Shown here: positions 9,742 to 17,584 of the stretch, piece after piece
Layout: each line of letters begins with the position of its first letter
Numbering within the stretch: position 1 is the stretch's first letter
NCBI RefSeq assembly: GCF_024752305.1
Contig: NZ_JANTHX010000008.1
Span: 196,825 to 260,824 of the forward strand
From: Protaetiibacter mangrovi
Lineage (GTDB): Bacteria; Actinomycetota; Actinomycetes; Actinomycetales; Microbacteriaceae
Length of the DNA stretch: 64,000 nucleotides
Direction: 5' to 3'
Program-made: the position numbers and the translations under genes
The notes under the pieces: model-generated
Seen by the model: only the letters and a program-made list of their open reading frames with translations
The model's database searches: none
What the model was told of the DNA's origin: nothing

Positions 9742-11015
9742 TGGAACTCGCCCTGCTCGGGATCGCCATCGTCGCGCTGCTGCTGCTGCGCGTTCCCGTC
9801 GCGTTCGCCTTCATCGGCCCGTCGCTGGTCTACATGATCCTCGCCGGTCAGTCGCTCGGTGCCGCCCTCAGGCAGATCACCAACGCCGCCGGCAGCTTCC
9901 CGCTCCTCGCCGTTCCGTTGTTCGTCTTCCTCGGCGCGCTCGCCAACCACACCGGGATGGCCGAGCGGCTGTTCCGGTTCGCGCACGCGTTGCTCGCGAA
10001 GGTTCGCGGCAACCTCGGATACGTCGTCGTTGGCACGAGCGTGGGCTTCTCCTGGATGAGCGGATCCGCCGTCGCCGATGCCGCCGCACTGGGCAAGGTG
10101 CAGATCCCCGCGATGCTGCGCGCCGGGTACGACCGGCGATTCGCCACCGGGATCTCGTCGTCGGCGGCGCTCATCGCCCCGGTCATGCCCCCCAGCATCC
10201 CCGCGGTGATCTTTGCAGGGCTCGCGGCGGCGTCGACAGGAGCACTGTTCGCGGCCTCCGTGATCCCGGCGATCATCATGGCAATCGGGCTCTGCGTGGT
10301 GGTCTGGGTGCTCGTGCGGCGCAACCCCCGCATCCGGGCAGGAGTGTTCGACCGCGCCGAACTGCTCGCATCGTTCAAGGGCGTGCTGCTCCCGCTCTTC
10401 GCCCCCGTCATCATCCTCGGGGGCATCCTGGGCGGCTTCTTCACCCCGACCGAGGCCGCCGCCGTCGGGGCGGCATACGTGCTGGTCATCTCGCTCATCC
10501 AGCGATCCCTGACCTGGAAGGCCCTGTTCACGGCGATCAAGGAGACCGTGCTGACGACGGCAGGCATCATGCTGATCGTCACCTCGGCGTCGCTGCTGGG
10601 CTACATCCTCGCCCGCGAGCGTCTTCCGCAGATGCTCACCGAGCTGGTGTTCTCGGTGACCGACAACGCGACCGTGTTCCTGATCCTCGCCGCGCTCCTG
10701 ATGCTGCTCCTCGGCACCGCGATCGACGCCACCGCCATCTTGGTGCTGGTCGTGCCGATCCTCCTGCCCATCGCGAGCTCGTACGGCATCGATCCCACCG
10801 TGTTGGGTGTCGTGCTGATCGTGTCGCTGATGCTCGGGCTGCTCACCCCACCGGTCGGCACCGTGCTCTTCGTCACCGCCTCGGTCTCCCGGACCCGGGT
10901 CGGCGAGGTGTTCCGCGGCGCGCTGCCCTTCATGATCCCGTCGGTCGTCGTCGTCATCCTGGCGATCGCCTTCCCCGATGCCGTGCTGTGGCTGCCGGGG
11001 GTGCTGGGATTGTGA
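9741..11015 (+). CDS. TRAP transporter large permease subunit (DctM-like)
   Basis: A 424-residue, highly hydrophobic protein with about 12 helices, the channel-forming M subunit of a TRAP carrier. Family features: the ITNAAGSFPLLAVPLFVFLGALAN opening, the GSAVADAAALGKVQIPAM segment with the SGSA motif of the substrate/ion site, the repeat-related GFFTPTEAAAVGAAY, and the LMLGLLTPPVGTVLFV region near the end. Length is typical (about 425). Its start overlaps the Q gene by 1 base and its end overlaps the dehydrogenase gene by 4 bases (GTGA), so it sits in the middle of the quinate/shikimate operon. The substrate is inferred from context. Confidence 0.92.
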   Translation: MELALLGIAIVALLLLRVPVAFAFIGPSLVYMILAGQSLGAALRQITNAAGSFPLLAVPLFVFLGALANHTGMAERLFRFAHALLAKVRGNLGYVVVGTSVGFSWMSGSAVADAAALGKVQIPAMLRAGYDRRFATGISSSAALIAPVMPPSIPAVIFAGLAAASTGALFAASVIPAIIMAIGLCVVVWVLVRRNPRIRAGVFDRAELLASFKGVLLPLFAPVIILGGILGGFFTPTEAAAVGAAYVLVISLIQRSLTWKALFTAIKETVLTTAGIMLIVTSASLLGYILARERLPQMLTELVFSVTDNATVFLILAALLMLLLGTAIDATAILVLVVPILLPIASSYGIDPTVLGVVLIVSLMLGLLTPPVGTVLFVTASVSRTRVGEVFRGALPFMIPSVVVVILAIAFPDAVLWLPGVLGL

Positions 11016-11908
11016 CGATCTCCGCTCCTCGCATCGCGCGGCCTCGTACCGTCCTCGTCGGGCTCATCGGCGAGGGGGTGGCGCCGTCGTTGACACCGCC
11101 GATGCACGAACTCGAGGGCGCCCGCCACGGCATCCACTACGTGTATCGCACCATCGATCTCGCCGCGGGCGAGGGCACCGCCCCCACGATGGAACGGCTG
11201 TTGGAGTCGGCGCGCCGGCTCGGATTCGACGGCCTCAACATCACCCACCCGGTGAAGCAGACGGTGATCCCCTTCCTGCAGGGGCTGGCCCGGAGCGCCG
11301 CGGCAGTCGGGGCGGTGAACACCGTCGTATTCGAACCCGACGGAGCGGTCGGACACAACACCGACGTCACCGGATTTGGGGCAGCCTACGACGAGGCGCT
11401 CAGCGGAGCGCAACGCGGACGCGTCGTGCTCCTCGGCGCGGGGGGAGCCGGCTCTGCGGTCGCGTCATCCCTCGCCGCCCGTGGCGTCGACGACCTCGTG
11501 ATCGTCGACGTCGACGTCGACCGCGCTGGGCAACTCGCCGCCCACCATCGTGCGCGCTGCGTCGCGCCGACGGAGCTCGGCGTGATCCTGGCCGAGGCGG
11601 ATGGGCTGGTGAACGCGACCCCGTCGGGGATGATCGCCCACCCCGGCATCCCGGTCGACCTGGGGCAGCTCGCGCCGTCGGCCTGGGTGGCCGACATCGT
11701 CTACCGGCCCGCCGAGACCGAACTCCTCGCCGCCGCGCGAGCCCAGGGGCGCCTGGTGATGACGGGACTCGGCATGGCGATGCACCAGGCGGCCGACGCC
11801 TTCGAGATCTTCACGGGCGAGACCGCCGACCGGCGCTCGATGCTCGACGACCTGACCCGCCTCGTCGCCAACGAGGCTGGTGCCGACTCACCACCCACAC
11901 ACCACTGA
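11012..11908 (+). CDS. qsuD: Quinate/shikimate dehydrogenase, NAD-type (QsuD-like)
   Basis: A 298-residue shikimate dehydrogenase family enzyme. It oxidises quinate to 3-dehydroquinate and shikimate to 3-dehydroshikimate. The substrate pocket is intact: SLTPPMHELEG, NITHPVKQ (catalytic Lys), GAVNTVV (Asn) and GHNTDVTGF (Asp). The nucleotide site GAGGAGSA is followed by an acidic strand end, VDVDVDRA, as in the NAD-dependent catabolic enzyme of Corynebacterium glutamicum; biosynthetic NADP-dependent AroE proteins usually have N-R-T there. The opening LIGEGV...TPPMHE also matches the catabolic form. Start GTG at 11012 overlaps the permease stop. It lies between the TRAP permease and binding-protein genes, which ties transport to oxidation. 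Confidence 0.9.
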   Translation: MTISAPRIARPRTVLVGLIGEGVAPSLTPPMHELEGARHGIHYVYRTIDLAAGEGTAPTMERLLESARRLGFDGLNITHPVKQTVIPFLQGLARSAAAVGAVNTVVFEPDGAVGHNTDVTGFGAAYDEALSGAQRGRVVLLGAGGAGSAVASSLAARGVDDLVIVDVDVDRAGQLAAHHRARCVAPTELGVILAEADGLVNATPSGMIAHPGIPVDLGQLAPSAWVADIVYRPAETELLAAARAQGRLVMTGLGMAMHQAADAFEIFTGETADRRSMLDDLTRLVANEAGADSPPTHH

Positions 11909-11922
11909 GAGGAGCAACACAC

Positions 11923-12942
11923 ATGGCAACACGTTCACGCAAGGTCGCGTTGGTCGCGTTCGCCGCCGTGCCGGCGCTGATGCTGGCCGCGTGCGCACCC
12001 GGCGGAGAAGCCGCCCCGACCCCCGACGAGCAGGAGTTCACCCTGACGCTCGCGCACTCGTACAACGACACGCAGCCCCAGGCGGCGTGCGGTGCGCAGG
12101 TCATCGCGGACGAGGTGGCGGCCGCCGATGTCGGCCTGACCATCGAGATCTACGGCCAGAGTCAGCTCGGGGGCGACGCCGACCGCATCGCGTCCGTCGT
12201 CTCGGGCGACATCGACATGGACATCCAGGGTGCCTCGGCGCTCGGCGCGGTGTACGAGCCGATCAGCGTCATGGATGCGGCGTTCGCGTTCGACGACGCC
12301 GACCACCTCGCCGCGTTCATGGCGAGCGACGAATCCGAGGTGCTCGTGAAGGGCTTCGCCGACGCGACGGGCGTGCAGGTCCTGGGCGCCTGGTCCGCGG
12401 GTGGGCGGTTGTTCACCGCGAACTCGCCGATCCGCGAACCCGCCGATCTCGAGGGCCTGCGGATGCGCTTCCCGGGCTCGCCCCAGTTCCTGCTGAACGC
12501 AAGGGCCCTCGGGGCTCAGGCCACCGAGGTCGCGTACGAGGAGCTCTACCTCGCACTCCAGCAGGGTCTGGTCGACGGCCAGGAGAACCCGATCACCAAC
12601 CTGGTGGCGCTGAACCTGCCCGAGGTGCAGGACTACGTGAGCCTGTCGTACCACCAGCTCAACACCAACCTGGTGGTCATGAGCTCCAAGTGGAACGAGC
12701 TGAGCGAGCGGCAGCAGAAGGCGTTGTCGGATGCCGTCGGTGCCGCCGTCGACTCCGTCACCGCGTGCGTCGCCGAGAGCGAGGAGGCGACGCTCGAGGA
12801 GTGGCGGTCGGGCGACGCCTGGCAGGTCGTCGAGGATGTCGACCGCGAGGCGTTCTCGAAGAAGGCCGAGGAGTTCTTCCTCAGCGAGTACGCCGGCGAG
12901 AAGCTCGAGGTCTACAAGGCCATCCGAGCCACTGCCGGCTGA
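11923..12942 (+). CDS. TRAP transporter substrate-binding lipoprotein (DctP-like)
   Basis: A 339-residue extracytoplasmic binding protein. Residues 1-25 are a lipoprotein signal peptide ending in the lipobox LMLAAC, so Cys25 should be lipid-anchored to the outer face of the membrane. The mature part has the DctP fold: FTLTLAHSYNDTQPQAA at the start, the GDADRIASVVSGDIDM helix, and the LRMRFPGSPQFLLNARALGAQ segment containing the arginine that usually pairs with the substrate carboxylate. Start ATG at 11923 follows GAGAGGAG. A binding protein for a sugar-acid-like carboxylate fits quinate or shikimate. It follows the dehydrogenase gene by 14 bases. Confidence 0.9.
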   Translation: MATRSRKVALVAFAAVPALMLAACAPGGEAAPTPDEQEFTLTLAHSYNDTQPQAACGAQVIADEVAAADVGLTIEIYGQSQLGGDADRIASVVSGDIDMDIQGASALGAVYEPISVMDAAFAFDDADHLAAFMASDESEVLVKGFADATGVQVLGAWSAGGRLFTANSPIREPADLEGLRMRFPGSPQFLLNARALGAQATEVAYEELYLALQQGLVDGQENPITNLVALNLPEVQDYVSLSYHQLNTNLVVMSSKWNELSERQQKALSDAVGAAVDSVTACVAESEEATLEEWRSGDAWQVVEDVDREAFSKKAEEFFLSEYAGEKLEVYKAIRATAG

Positions 12943-12946
12943 GACG

Positions 12947-13924
12947 GTGCCGCTCGTGCGTCGCATCCCGACCTTCACAGGCGAGGTTGCGGCGCACGAG
13001 CTCGGTACCACGCTCATCCACGAGCACGTCTTCGTCACCAGCCCCGACCTCGACCGCGACCTTCCGCACCCCGAATGGCACGAGGAAGCTGCGATCGAGG
13101 CGGCGGCGGCGGAGTTCGAGCGCCTGTTCGACCTCGGGATACGCACCGTCGTCGACCTCACCGTTCCGGGGCTCGGGCGCGACGTCGCGCGGGTCGCGAA
13201 GGTCGCCGCTCGCACCCGGATGACGCTCATCGCAGCGACCGGGTACTACGCCGATCAGGTGCTCCCGCCCGCGCTCCGACTCACCGGTCCGGGCTTGTTG
13301 GTCGACGGACCGGACCCCCTCGTGGAACTGTTCCTTGGTGACATCCGCCGAGGGATCGCGGGAACATCCGTGCGCGCCGGGATGATCAAGGTGCTCTCGG
13401 ACAGCGCGGGGATCACGCCCGACATCGCGCGTGTCTTCCGGGCGGCCGCGATCGCGCATCGGGAGACCGGCACCCCGATCACGACGCACAGCCACGCCGC
13501 CTCCCGGGGTGGCCTTATGCAGCAGAAGATGTTCGCCGACCTCGGAGTGCCGCTCGACCGGGTCGTGATCGGCCACTCGGGCGACTCGGACGACCTCGGC
13601 TACCTGCGCGAGCTCGCGGACGCCGGATCCTTCCTCGGCTTCGACCGGTTCGGCATGGCGCACGTGCATCCGGACGAGAACCGCATCCGCACCCTGCTGG
13701 CGCTGCTGGACGCCGGGTACCTCGACAGGATCGTGCTGTCCCATGACGCCGCGGTCTTCAGCCGCGTCACGCCGCCGTCGTGGCGCGCGGTGCACGCCCC
13801 CGAGTGGCGCATGGACCAACTGGCCACGCGCATCCTCCCGCTCCTGCGCAAGCTCGGCCTCACGTCCGCCGACGAGCAGCGGCTTCTGGTGGACAACCCG
13901 CGCAGAGTGCTCGGCGGGGAATGA
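12947..13924 (+). CDS. Phosphotriesterase-family metal hydrolase
   Basis: A 325-residue amidohydrolase-superfamily TIM barrel of the phosphotriesterase/lactonase group. All binuclear-metal ligands are visible: HEH near the N terminus (TLIHEHVF), the lysine that becomes carboxylated (AGMIKVLSDSAG), His in THSHAAS, His in VIGHSGDSDD and Asp in LSHDAAVF. Members hydrolyse lactones or phosphotriesters. In this operon a lactone or ester of quinate/shikimate is a reasonable guess, but nothing in the sequence proves it. It begins 4 bases after the binding-protein gene; GTG at 12947 or 12956 could start it and neither has a clear ribosome-binding site, so translation is probably coupled. Confidence 0.85.
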   Translation: MPLVRRIPTFTGEVAAHELGTTLIHEHVFVTSPDLDRDLPHPEWHEEAAIEAAAAEFERLFDLGIRTVVDLTVPGLGRDVARVAKVAARTRMTLIAATGYYADQVLPPALRLTGPGLLVDGPDPLVELFLGDIRRGIAGTSVRAGMIKVLSDSAGITPDIARVFRAAAIAHRETGTPITTHSHAASRGGLMQQKMFADLGVPLDRVVIGHSGDSDDLGYLRELADAGSFLGFDRFGMAHVHPDENRIRTLLALLDAGYLDRIVLSHDAAVFSRVTPPSWRAVHAPEWRMDQLATRILPLLRKLGLTSADEQRLLVDNPRRVLGGE

Positions 13925-13959
13925 CCCCGGCGCGCGCTGCCGACCCTAGGGTGAGAGGC

Positions 13960-14598
13960 ATGACCGTGCCGGGCGAACGCATCCGCGACGCCGAGCGCAC
14001 GCGTGCCGAGCTGCTCGACGTGGCGACGGCGGCCTTCGCCGAGTCGGGTTTCGCCGGCACCCGGGTCGACGAGATCGCGGAGCGCACCCGCACCACGAAG
14101 CGGATGATCTACTACTACTTCGGCGGCAAGGAGCAGCTCTATCTCGCCGTGCTCGAGAAGGCGTACCGCGGAATCCGCGTCGCCGAGCAGCAGTTGCACG
14201 CCGATGATCTGCCCCCGGTGGAGGCCGTGCGGCGCATCGCCGAGCGCACCTACGATCACCACCTCGCGAACAGCGACTTCATTCGGTTGGTCTCGATCGA
14301 GAACATCCATCGGGGAAAGTTCATCAGTCGGTTGACGTCACTTCGGGAACTCAATCAACCGGCGATCGGCGTTCTCGATGGTGTTCTGGCCCGTGGACGC
14401 GCGGAGGGCACGTTGCGCCGCGACGTGGAAGCGCTCGACGTGCACCTGATGATCAGCTCGTACTGCTTCTTCCAGGTCGCGAACCAGTACACCTTCGGCT
14501 ACCTGTTCGACCGAGATCTGTTGGACACGGCCCGCCGCGACCACTACCGCGGCATGATCGGCGATGTCGTCGTGGCGTGGTTGACGTCCGAGGGGTGA
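13960..14598 (+). CDS. TetR/AcrR-family regulator of the quinate/shikimate locus
   Basis: A 212-residue protein with an N-terminal TetR helix-turn-helix (residues ~12-58: LLDVATAAFAESGFAG, VDEIAERTRTTKRMIYYYFGGKEQLYLAV) and a C-terminal ligand/dimer domain of the TetR C-terminal type found with aromatic-compound genes. ATG at 13960 lies 7 bases behind TAGGGT (13947-13952), so it has its own leaderless promoter although it is only 35 bases after the hydrolase gene. The -10 box is the right half of the palindrome ACCCTAGGGT, which does not resemble the paired sites at 9053 and 9119. It is the only regulator next to the cluster and the natural candidate to bind those sites; the inducer would be quinate, shikimate or a product. 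Confidence 0.85.
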   Translation: MTVPGERIRDAERTRAELLDVATAAFAESGFAGTRVDEIAERTRTTKRMIYYYFGGKEQLYLAVLEKAYRGIRVAEQQLHADDLPPVEAVRRIAERTYDHHLANSDFIRLVSIENIHRGKFISRLTSLRELNQPAIGVLDGVLARGRAEGTLRRDVEALDVHLMISSYCFFQVANQYTFGYLFDRDLLDTARRDHYRGMIGDVVVAWLTSEG

Positions 14599-14607
14599 CT
14601 GCGCTGC

Positions 14608-14653
14608 TTGCGCTTTGCGGCTCCGCCCCCTAACCTACAACCAAATGGTTGTA
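14608..14653 (+). promoter_or_regulatory. ArsR promoter and operator
   Basis: TTGCGC (14608-14613), 17 bases, TAACCT (14631-14636), with the start ATG 8 bases on. TACAACCA-AA-TGGTTGTA (14636-14653), an 8-bp perfect inverted repeat, covers the transcription start and the start codon: a clear autoregulatory operator. Confidence 0.75.
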
Positions 14654-14980
14654 TCAACTGATCTGAGCGACGCCGACGTGGACCGGCTCTTCCACGCGCT
14701 CGCCGACGCGACGCGCCGCGACATCCTGCGGCGCAGCGTCGACGGCGAGCTCTCGGTGAGCCGCCTCGCCGCCGACTACCCAATGAGCTTCGCCGCCGTG
14801 CAGAAGCACGTCGCGGTGCTCGAGCAGGTGGGGCTCGTGACCAAGGTGCGCCGCGGACGGGAGTTGCTCGTGCGATCGGAACCCGAGGCCCTGCGGCGCG
14901 CCCGTGAGGCGCTCGACCAGCTGGAAGAGGCATGGCGGGGGCGCATCCAGCGCATGTCCGCCCTGCTCGACGAAGACTGA
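14645..14980 (+). CDS. ArsR-family transcriptional regulator
   Basis: A 111-residue winged helix-turn-helix protein. The body LFHALADATRRDILRR, LAADYPMSFAAVQKHVAVLEQVGLVTKVRRGRE is that of the ArsR subgroup paired with SRPBCC/AHSA1 proteins; no metal-binding cysteine motif is visible, so it probably does not sense a metal ion. A palindrome lies on its start codon, which suggests it represses itself and the downstream gene. ATG at 14645 is at leaderless distance from TAACCT; the longer reading from 14615 would begin before the promoter. The partner SRPBCC gene starts 17 bases after its stop. The inducing signal is unknown. Confidence 0.9.
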   Translation: MVVSTDLSDADVDRLFHALADATRRDILRRSVDGELSVSRLAADYPMSFAAVQKHVAVLEQVGLVTKVRRGRELLVRSEPEALRRAREALDQLEEAWRGRIQRMSALLDED

Positions 14981-14997
14981 CGGAAGGAAGCAGAGAC

Positions 14998-15483
14998 ATG
15001 GAACTGACGGTCGACAAGGACCTCGAGAACGCGACCCTCACGGTGACGGCGACCTTCGCCCATCCGCTCGAGAAGGTGTGGGAGCTCTACGCCGACCCGC
15101 GCAAGATGGAGCGCTGGTGGGGGCCGCCCACGCATCCGGCGACCGTCGTGCGGCACGAGCTCACGCCGGGCGGTACCGTGCACTACTTCATGACGAGCCC
15201 CGAAGGCGAGCAGTTCCACGGCATCTGGCGTGTGCTCAGCGTCGAGCCGCACGTCGGCTTCACGGCCGACGACTTCTTCGCGGATGCCGAGGGCACCCCG
15301 GTCGAGGGCATGCCGACCACCCACATGGACTACCGCTTCGAGGCGACCGACGGCGGCGCGCGCATGGTGTGCGTCTCGCGCTACGACACCACCGAGGAGC
15401 TGCAGAAGACCCTCGAGATGGGCATGGAGGAGGGGCTCGCCGGCGCGATGGGTCAGATGGAGGCCGTGCTCGCCGAAGGCTGA
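14998..15483 (+). CDS. SRPBCC (AHSA1-like) domain protein
   Basis: A 161-residue START/Bet v 1-like fold. The core ...TATFAHPLEKVWELYADPRKMERWWGPP and the C-terminal helix (ELQKTLEMGMEEGLAGAMGQMEAVL) are those of AHSA1/ATPase-activator-domain proteins that form a two-gene unit with an ArsR regulator. These proteins bind hydrophobic ligands in a deep cavity; no enzyme activity is established for this subgroup. Start ATG at 14998 follows the strong site GGAAGGAAG. Cytoplasmic. Confidence 0.9.
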   Translation: MELTVDKDLENATLTVTATFAHPLEKVWELYADPRKMERWWGPPTHPATVVRHELTPGGTVHYFMTSPEGEQFHGIWRVLSVEPHVGFTADDFFADAEGTPVEGMPTTHMDYRFEATDGGARMVCVSRYDTTEELQKTLEMGMEEGLAGAMGQMEAVLAEG

Positions 15484-15501
15484 GGGCTCTACACTCACGG
15501 C

Positions 15502-15849
15502 ATGGCGAAGAAGACGATCACGATCCTCACCGACGACCTCGACGGGGAGGAGCTGCCGGCCGGTTCGCGCTCGACGCGCTTCGCGCTCGACGGCGTCGAC
15601 TACGAGATCGACCTCGGTGCCGACAACGCCCGTGCGCTCGCCGAAGCGCTCGCGCCGTACATCGCGGCCGGGCGCCGTGTCGGGGGAGCGTCGCGCGCCT
15701 CCGCCCCGCGCGCCCGCTCCGCGTCGAACGGCTCCAGCCCCGACCGTCTCGCCGCCATCCGCACCTGGGCGCAGGGCAACGGCTACACCGTCGGCGACCG
15801 CGGGCGCATCAAGGCCGAGATCGTCGACGCGTTCGACGCCCAGCACTGA
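15502..15849 (+). CDS. lsr2: Lsr2 nucleoid-associated protein
   Basis: A 115-residue Lsr2 homologue, the actinobacterial H-NS-like protein that bridges DNA and silences AT-rich foreign genes. The N-terminal oligomerisation domain (residues 1-60: TITILTDDLDGEE, FALDGVDYEIDL, LAEALAPYI) is followed by a basic Ser/Ala/Arg linker and the C-terminal DNA-binding domain (residues 75-115). The AT-hook-like loop is GDRGRI, which docks into the minor groove. Length is normal (about 112). ATG at 15502 follows TACACT (15490-15495) by 6 bases, so it is leaderless. A GC-rich hairpin lies 9 bases after the stop. Confidence 0.95.
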   Translation: MAKKTITILTDDLDGEELPAGSRSTRFALDGVDYEIDLGADNARALAEALAPYIAAGRRVGGASRASAPRARSASNGSSPDRLAAIRTWAQGNGYTVGDRGRIKAEIVDAFDAQH

Positions 15850-15857
15850 GTATCCTG

Positions 15858-15879
15858 GTGCCGCGATAATCCGCGGCAC
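15858..15879 (+). terminator. Hairpin after lsr2
   Basis: GTGCCGCG-ATAATC-CGCGGCAC, an 8-bp perfect stem with a 6-base loop, without a T-tract. Confidence 0.6.
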
Positions 15880-15975
15880 TCCGCTCCGCGGTACGAGCGC
15901 GGTCGCACCGCTGCGCGGTCGGGGGTGGGGGTCGGGCAACACCGCGGCGTCGGGGGTGCGCGGGATGATGTGGGC

Positions 15976-16683
15976 ATGTGCGGACGATTCGCGAACGACG
16001 CCGAGACGAACGAGCTGATCGAGGAGTTCGTCGCCCAGGGCAACGACTACCGCGACTGGCGGCCGAGCTTCTCGATCGCCCCGACGGATGTGGTGCCCAT
16101 CGTGCGCGACCGGGCCGCGTCATCCGGTGAGATCGTGCGCGGCATCGAACCTGCCGCGTGGGACTTCCACCCGCCGTTCCTGACCGCGAAGGGGCGCCCG
16201 CAGTTCAACGCCCGCATCGAGACGGTCGCCACCAACGGCCTGTGGAGGTCGGCGTTCGCCGGCAACCGCTGCATCGTCCCGATGCGCGGCTACTACGAGT
16301 GGACGGGTGAGGCGGGCGACAAGCAGCCGCACTTCCTGCACGGAGAGCGTCCGCTGCTCGCAGCCGCGGGGCTGGCGACGGCACGCAAGGTCGACGACCG
16401 GTGGGTGGTGTCGACGGTGATCGTCACACGCGAGGCGCGCGACGCATCCGGCGAGGTGCACGACCGCATGCCGGCGTTCCTCAGCCGCGACGCCTACGAC
16501 GAGTGGCTCTCGCCCGCGAAGCTTGCGAGCGACGCCGAGAAGCAGCGCATGCTCGACCTGCTCGAAGCGGTGTCGGCCGAGATGGCCGCCACGATCTCGA
16601 GTTACGAGGTCGACCGGCGCGTCAACAACTCGCGCGCCGTCGACCCGGCCGACCCGCAGCTGATCGCGCCCCTCGCCGGCTGA
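15976..16683 (+). CDS. SRAP-domain protein (HMCES/YedK type)
   Basis: A 235-residue SOS-response-associated peptidase family protein. These proteins form a thiazolidine cross-link with abasic sites in single-stranded DNA through Cys2 and protect them from cleavage. Catalytic features: Cys2 (MCGRFA), which needs removal of Met1; the Asn of QFNARIETV; the Glu of YYEWTG; and the His of HDRMPAFL. ATG at 15976 is therefore the only start compatible with function; GATGAT ends 6 bases before it. No SOS box is seen upstream. Its stop lies one base from that of the convergent membrane-protein gene. Confidence 0.93.
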   Translation: MCGRFANDAETNELIEEFVAQGNDYRDWRPSFSIAPTDVVPIVRDRAASSGEIVRGIEPAAWDFHPPFLTAKGRPQFNARIETVATNGLWRSAFAGNRCIVPMRGYYEWTGEAGDKQPHFLHGERPLLAAAGLATARKVDDRWVVSTVIVTREARDASGEVHDRMPAFLSRDAYDEWLSPAKLASDAEKQRMLDLLEAVSAEMAATISSYEVDRRVNNSRAVDPADPQLIAPLAG

Positions 16684-16684
16684 C

Positions 16685-17347
16685 TCAGGCGTGCGCGAGC
16701 GTCGGCTCGACCGGCTCCTCGTGCGCTCCGGACGCGTGCAGCTTCGCCTGCGTCGACACCGACCACTTGTCGATGAGCGCGAGCGCGAGCGCCGACACGA
16801 TGAAGGTCAGGTGGATCATCACCTGCCAGAACACGCCCTCGCCGGTGTACGTCTCACCGGTCGTGTTCTCGGCTCCCGAGGCGCCGAGGTCGCCCACCTC
16901 GATGAAGGTCTTGAGCAGGTGGATCGACGAGATGCCGATGATCGCCATCGCGAGCTTCACCTTGAGCACGTTGGCGTTGACGTGGCTGAGCCATTCCGGC
17001 TGGTCGGGGTGGTCGTCGACCCGGATGCGCGAGACGAAGGTCTCGTATCCGCCGATGATCACCATGATGAGCAGGTTGGCGATCATCACCACGTCGATCA
17101 GGCCGAGCACGGCCAGCATGATCGTGGCCTCCTCGATCTTCGGCCAGTGGCTGATCACCTCCTCGCCCAGGTGCCACAGCTCGACCATGAAGACGACCAC
17201 GTAGATCGCCTGGGCGACGATCAGCCCCAGGTAGAGGGGCGCCTGCAGCCAGCGGCTGAAGAAGATGAAGTACCCGACGGCACTCACCCAGGGCGTCTGG
17301 GCCTTGCGGGTGCGAGGCGGGATGTCGGTCGTGCGCGGCTCGGTCAT
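16685..17347 (-). CDS. UPF0114 (YqhA-like) membrane protein
   Basis: A 220-residue integral membrane protein of the TIGR00645/UPF0114 family. About four helices are visible ([44 protein letters not shown]; the [18 protein letters not shown] segment; [17 protein letters not shown]). The stretch [12 protein letters not shown] and the [10 protein letters not shown] motif are typical. The function is not known; members are usually single genes. Start ATG at 17347 has AGGAG about 8 bases upstream. Confidence 0.9.
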   Translation of the reverse strand: MTEPRTTDIPPRTRKAQTPWVSAVGYFIFFSRWLQAPLYLGLIVAQAIYVVVFMVELWHLGEEVISHWPKIEEATIMLAVLGLIDVVMIANLLIMVIIGGYETFVSRIRVDDHPDQPEWLSHVNANVLKVKLAMAIIGISSIHLLKTFIEVGDLGASGAENTTGETYTGEGVFWQVMIHLTFIVSALALALIDKWSVSTQAKLHASGAHEEPVEPTLAHA

Positions 17348-17550
17348 CGGGGCGGTGCTCCTGGTCGGGTCGTGTCGGCGATCTCAGAATACGGCGCCGC
17401 AGCCTGGGAGAAGGCTGCTCCCCGCCGGGCGGACGGCACGGCCTCCCGCCGCTCGCGTGTCGAGACCTGCCGTGCGCTCGCGCTGGCCCGGGCTTCGTCT
17501 CCTCCCGCTTCGGTGGGGTGGTGACTTCTCCACCAGTACTGCCCTGAGTC

Positions 17551-17566
17551 TCGAACATTCGTTCGG
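17551..17566 (+). promoter_or_regulatory. LexA (SOS) box
   Basis: TCGAACATTCGTTCGG: CGAAC-N4-GTTCG is a perfect 5-bp palindrome of the actinobacterial SOS-box form, 19 bases before the start codon of the DUF222/HNH gene. Mycobacterial genes of the same (13E12-repeat) family are known LexA targets. Confidence 0.8.
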
Positions 17567-17584
17567 GTCGTGGGAGGATCGGGT

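Noticed and set aside
6820-11908. Biosynthetic shikimate pathway genes
   Set aside because: Neighbouring dehydroshikimate dehydratase, transporter and the NAD-type nucleotide site of the dehydrogenase point to breakdown; aroB, aroK and aroA are not present.
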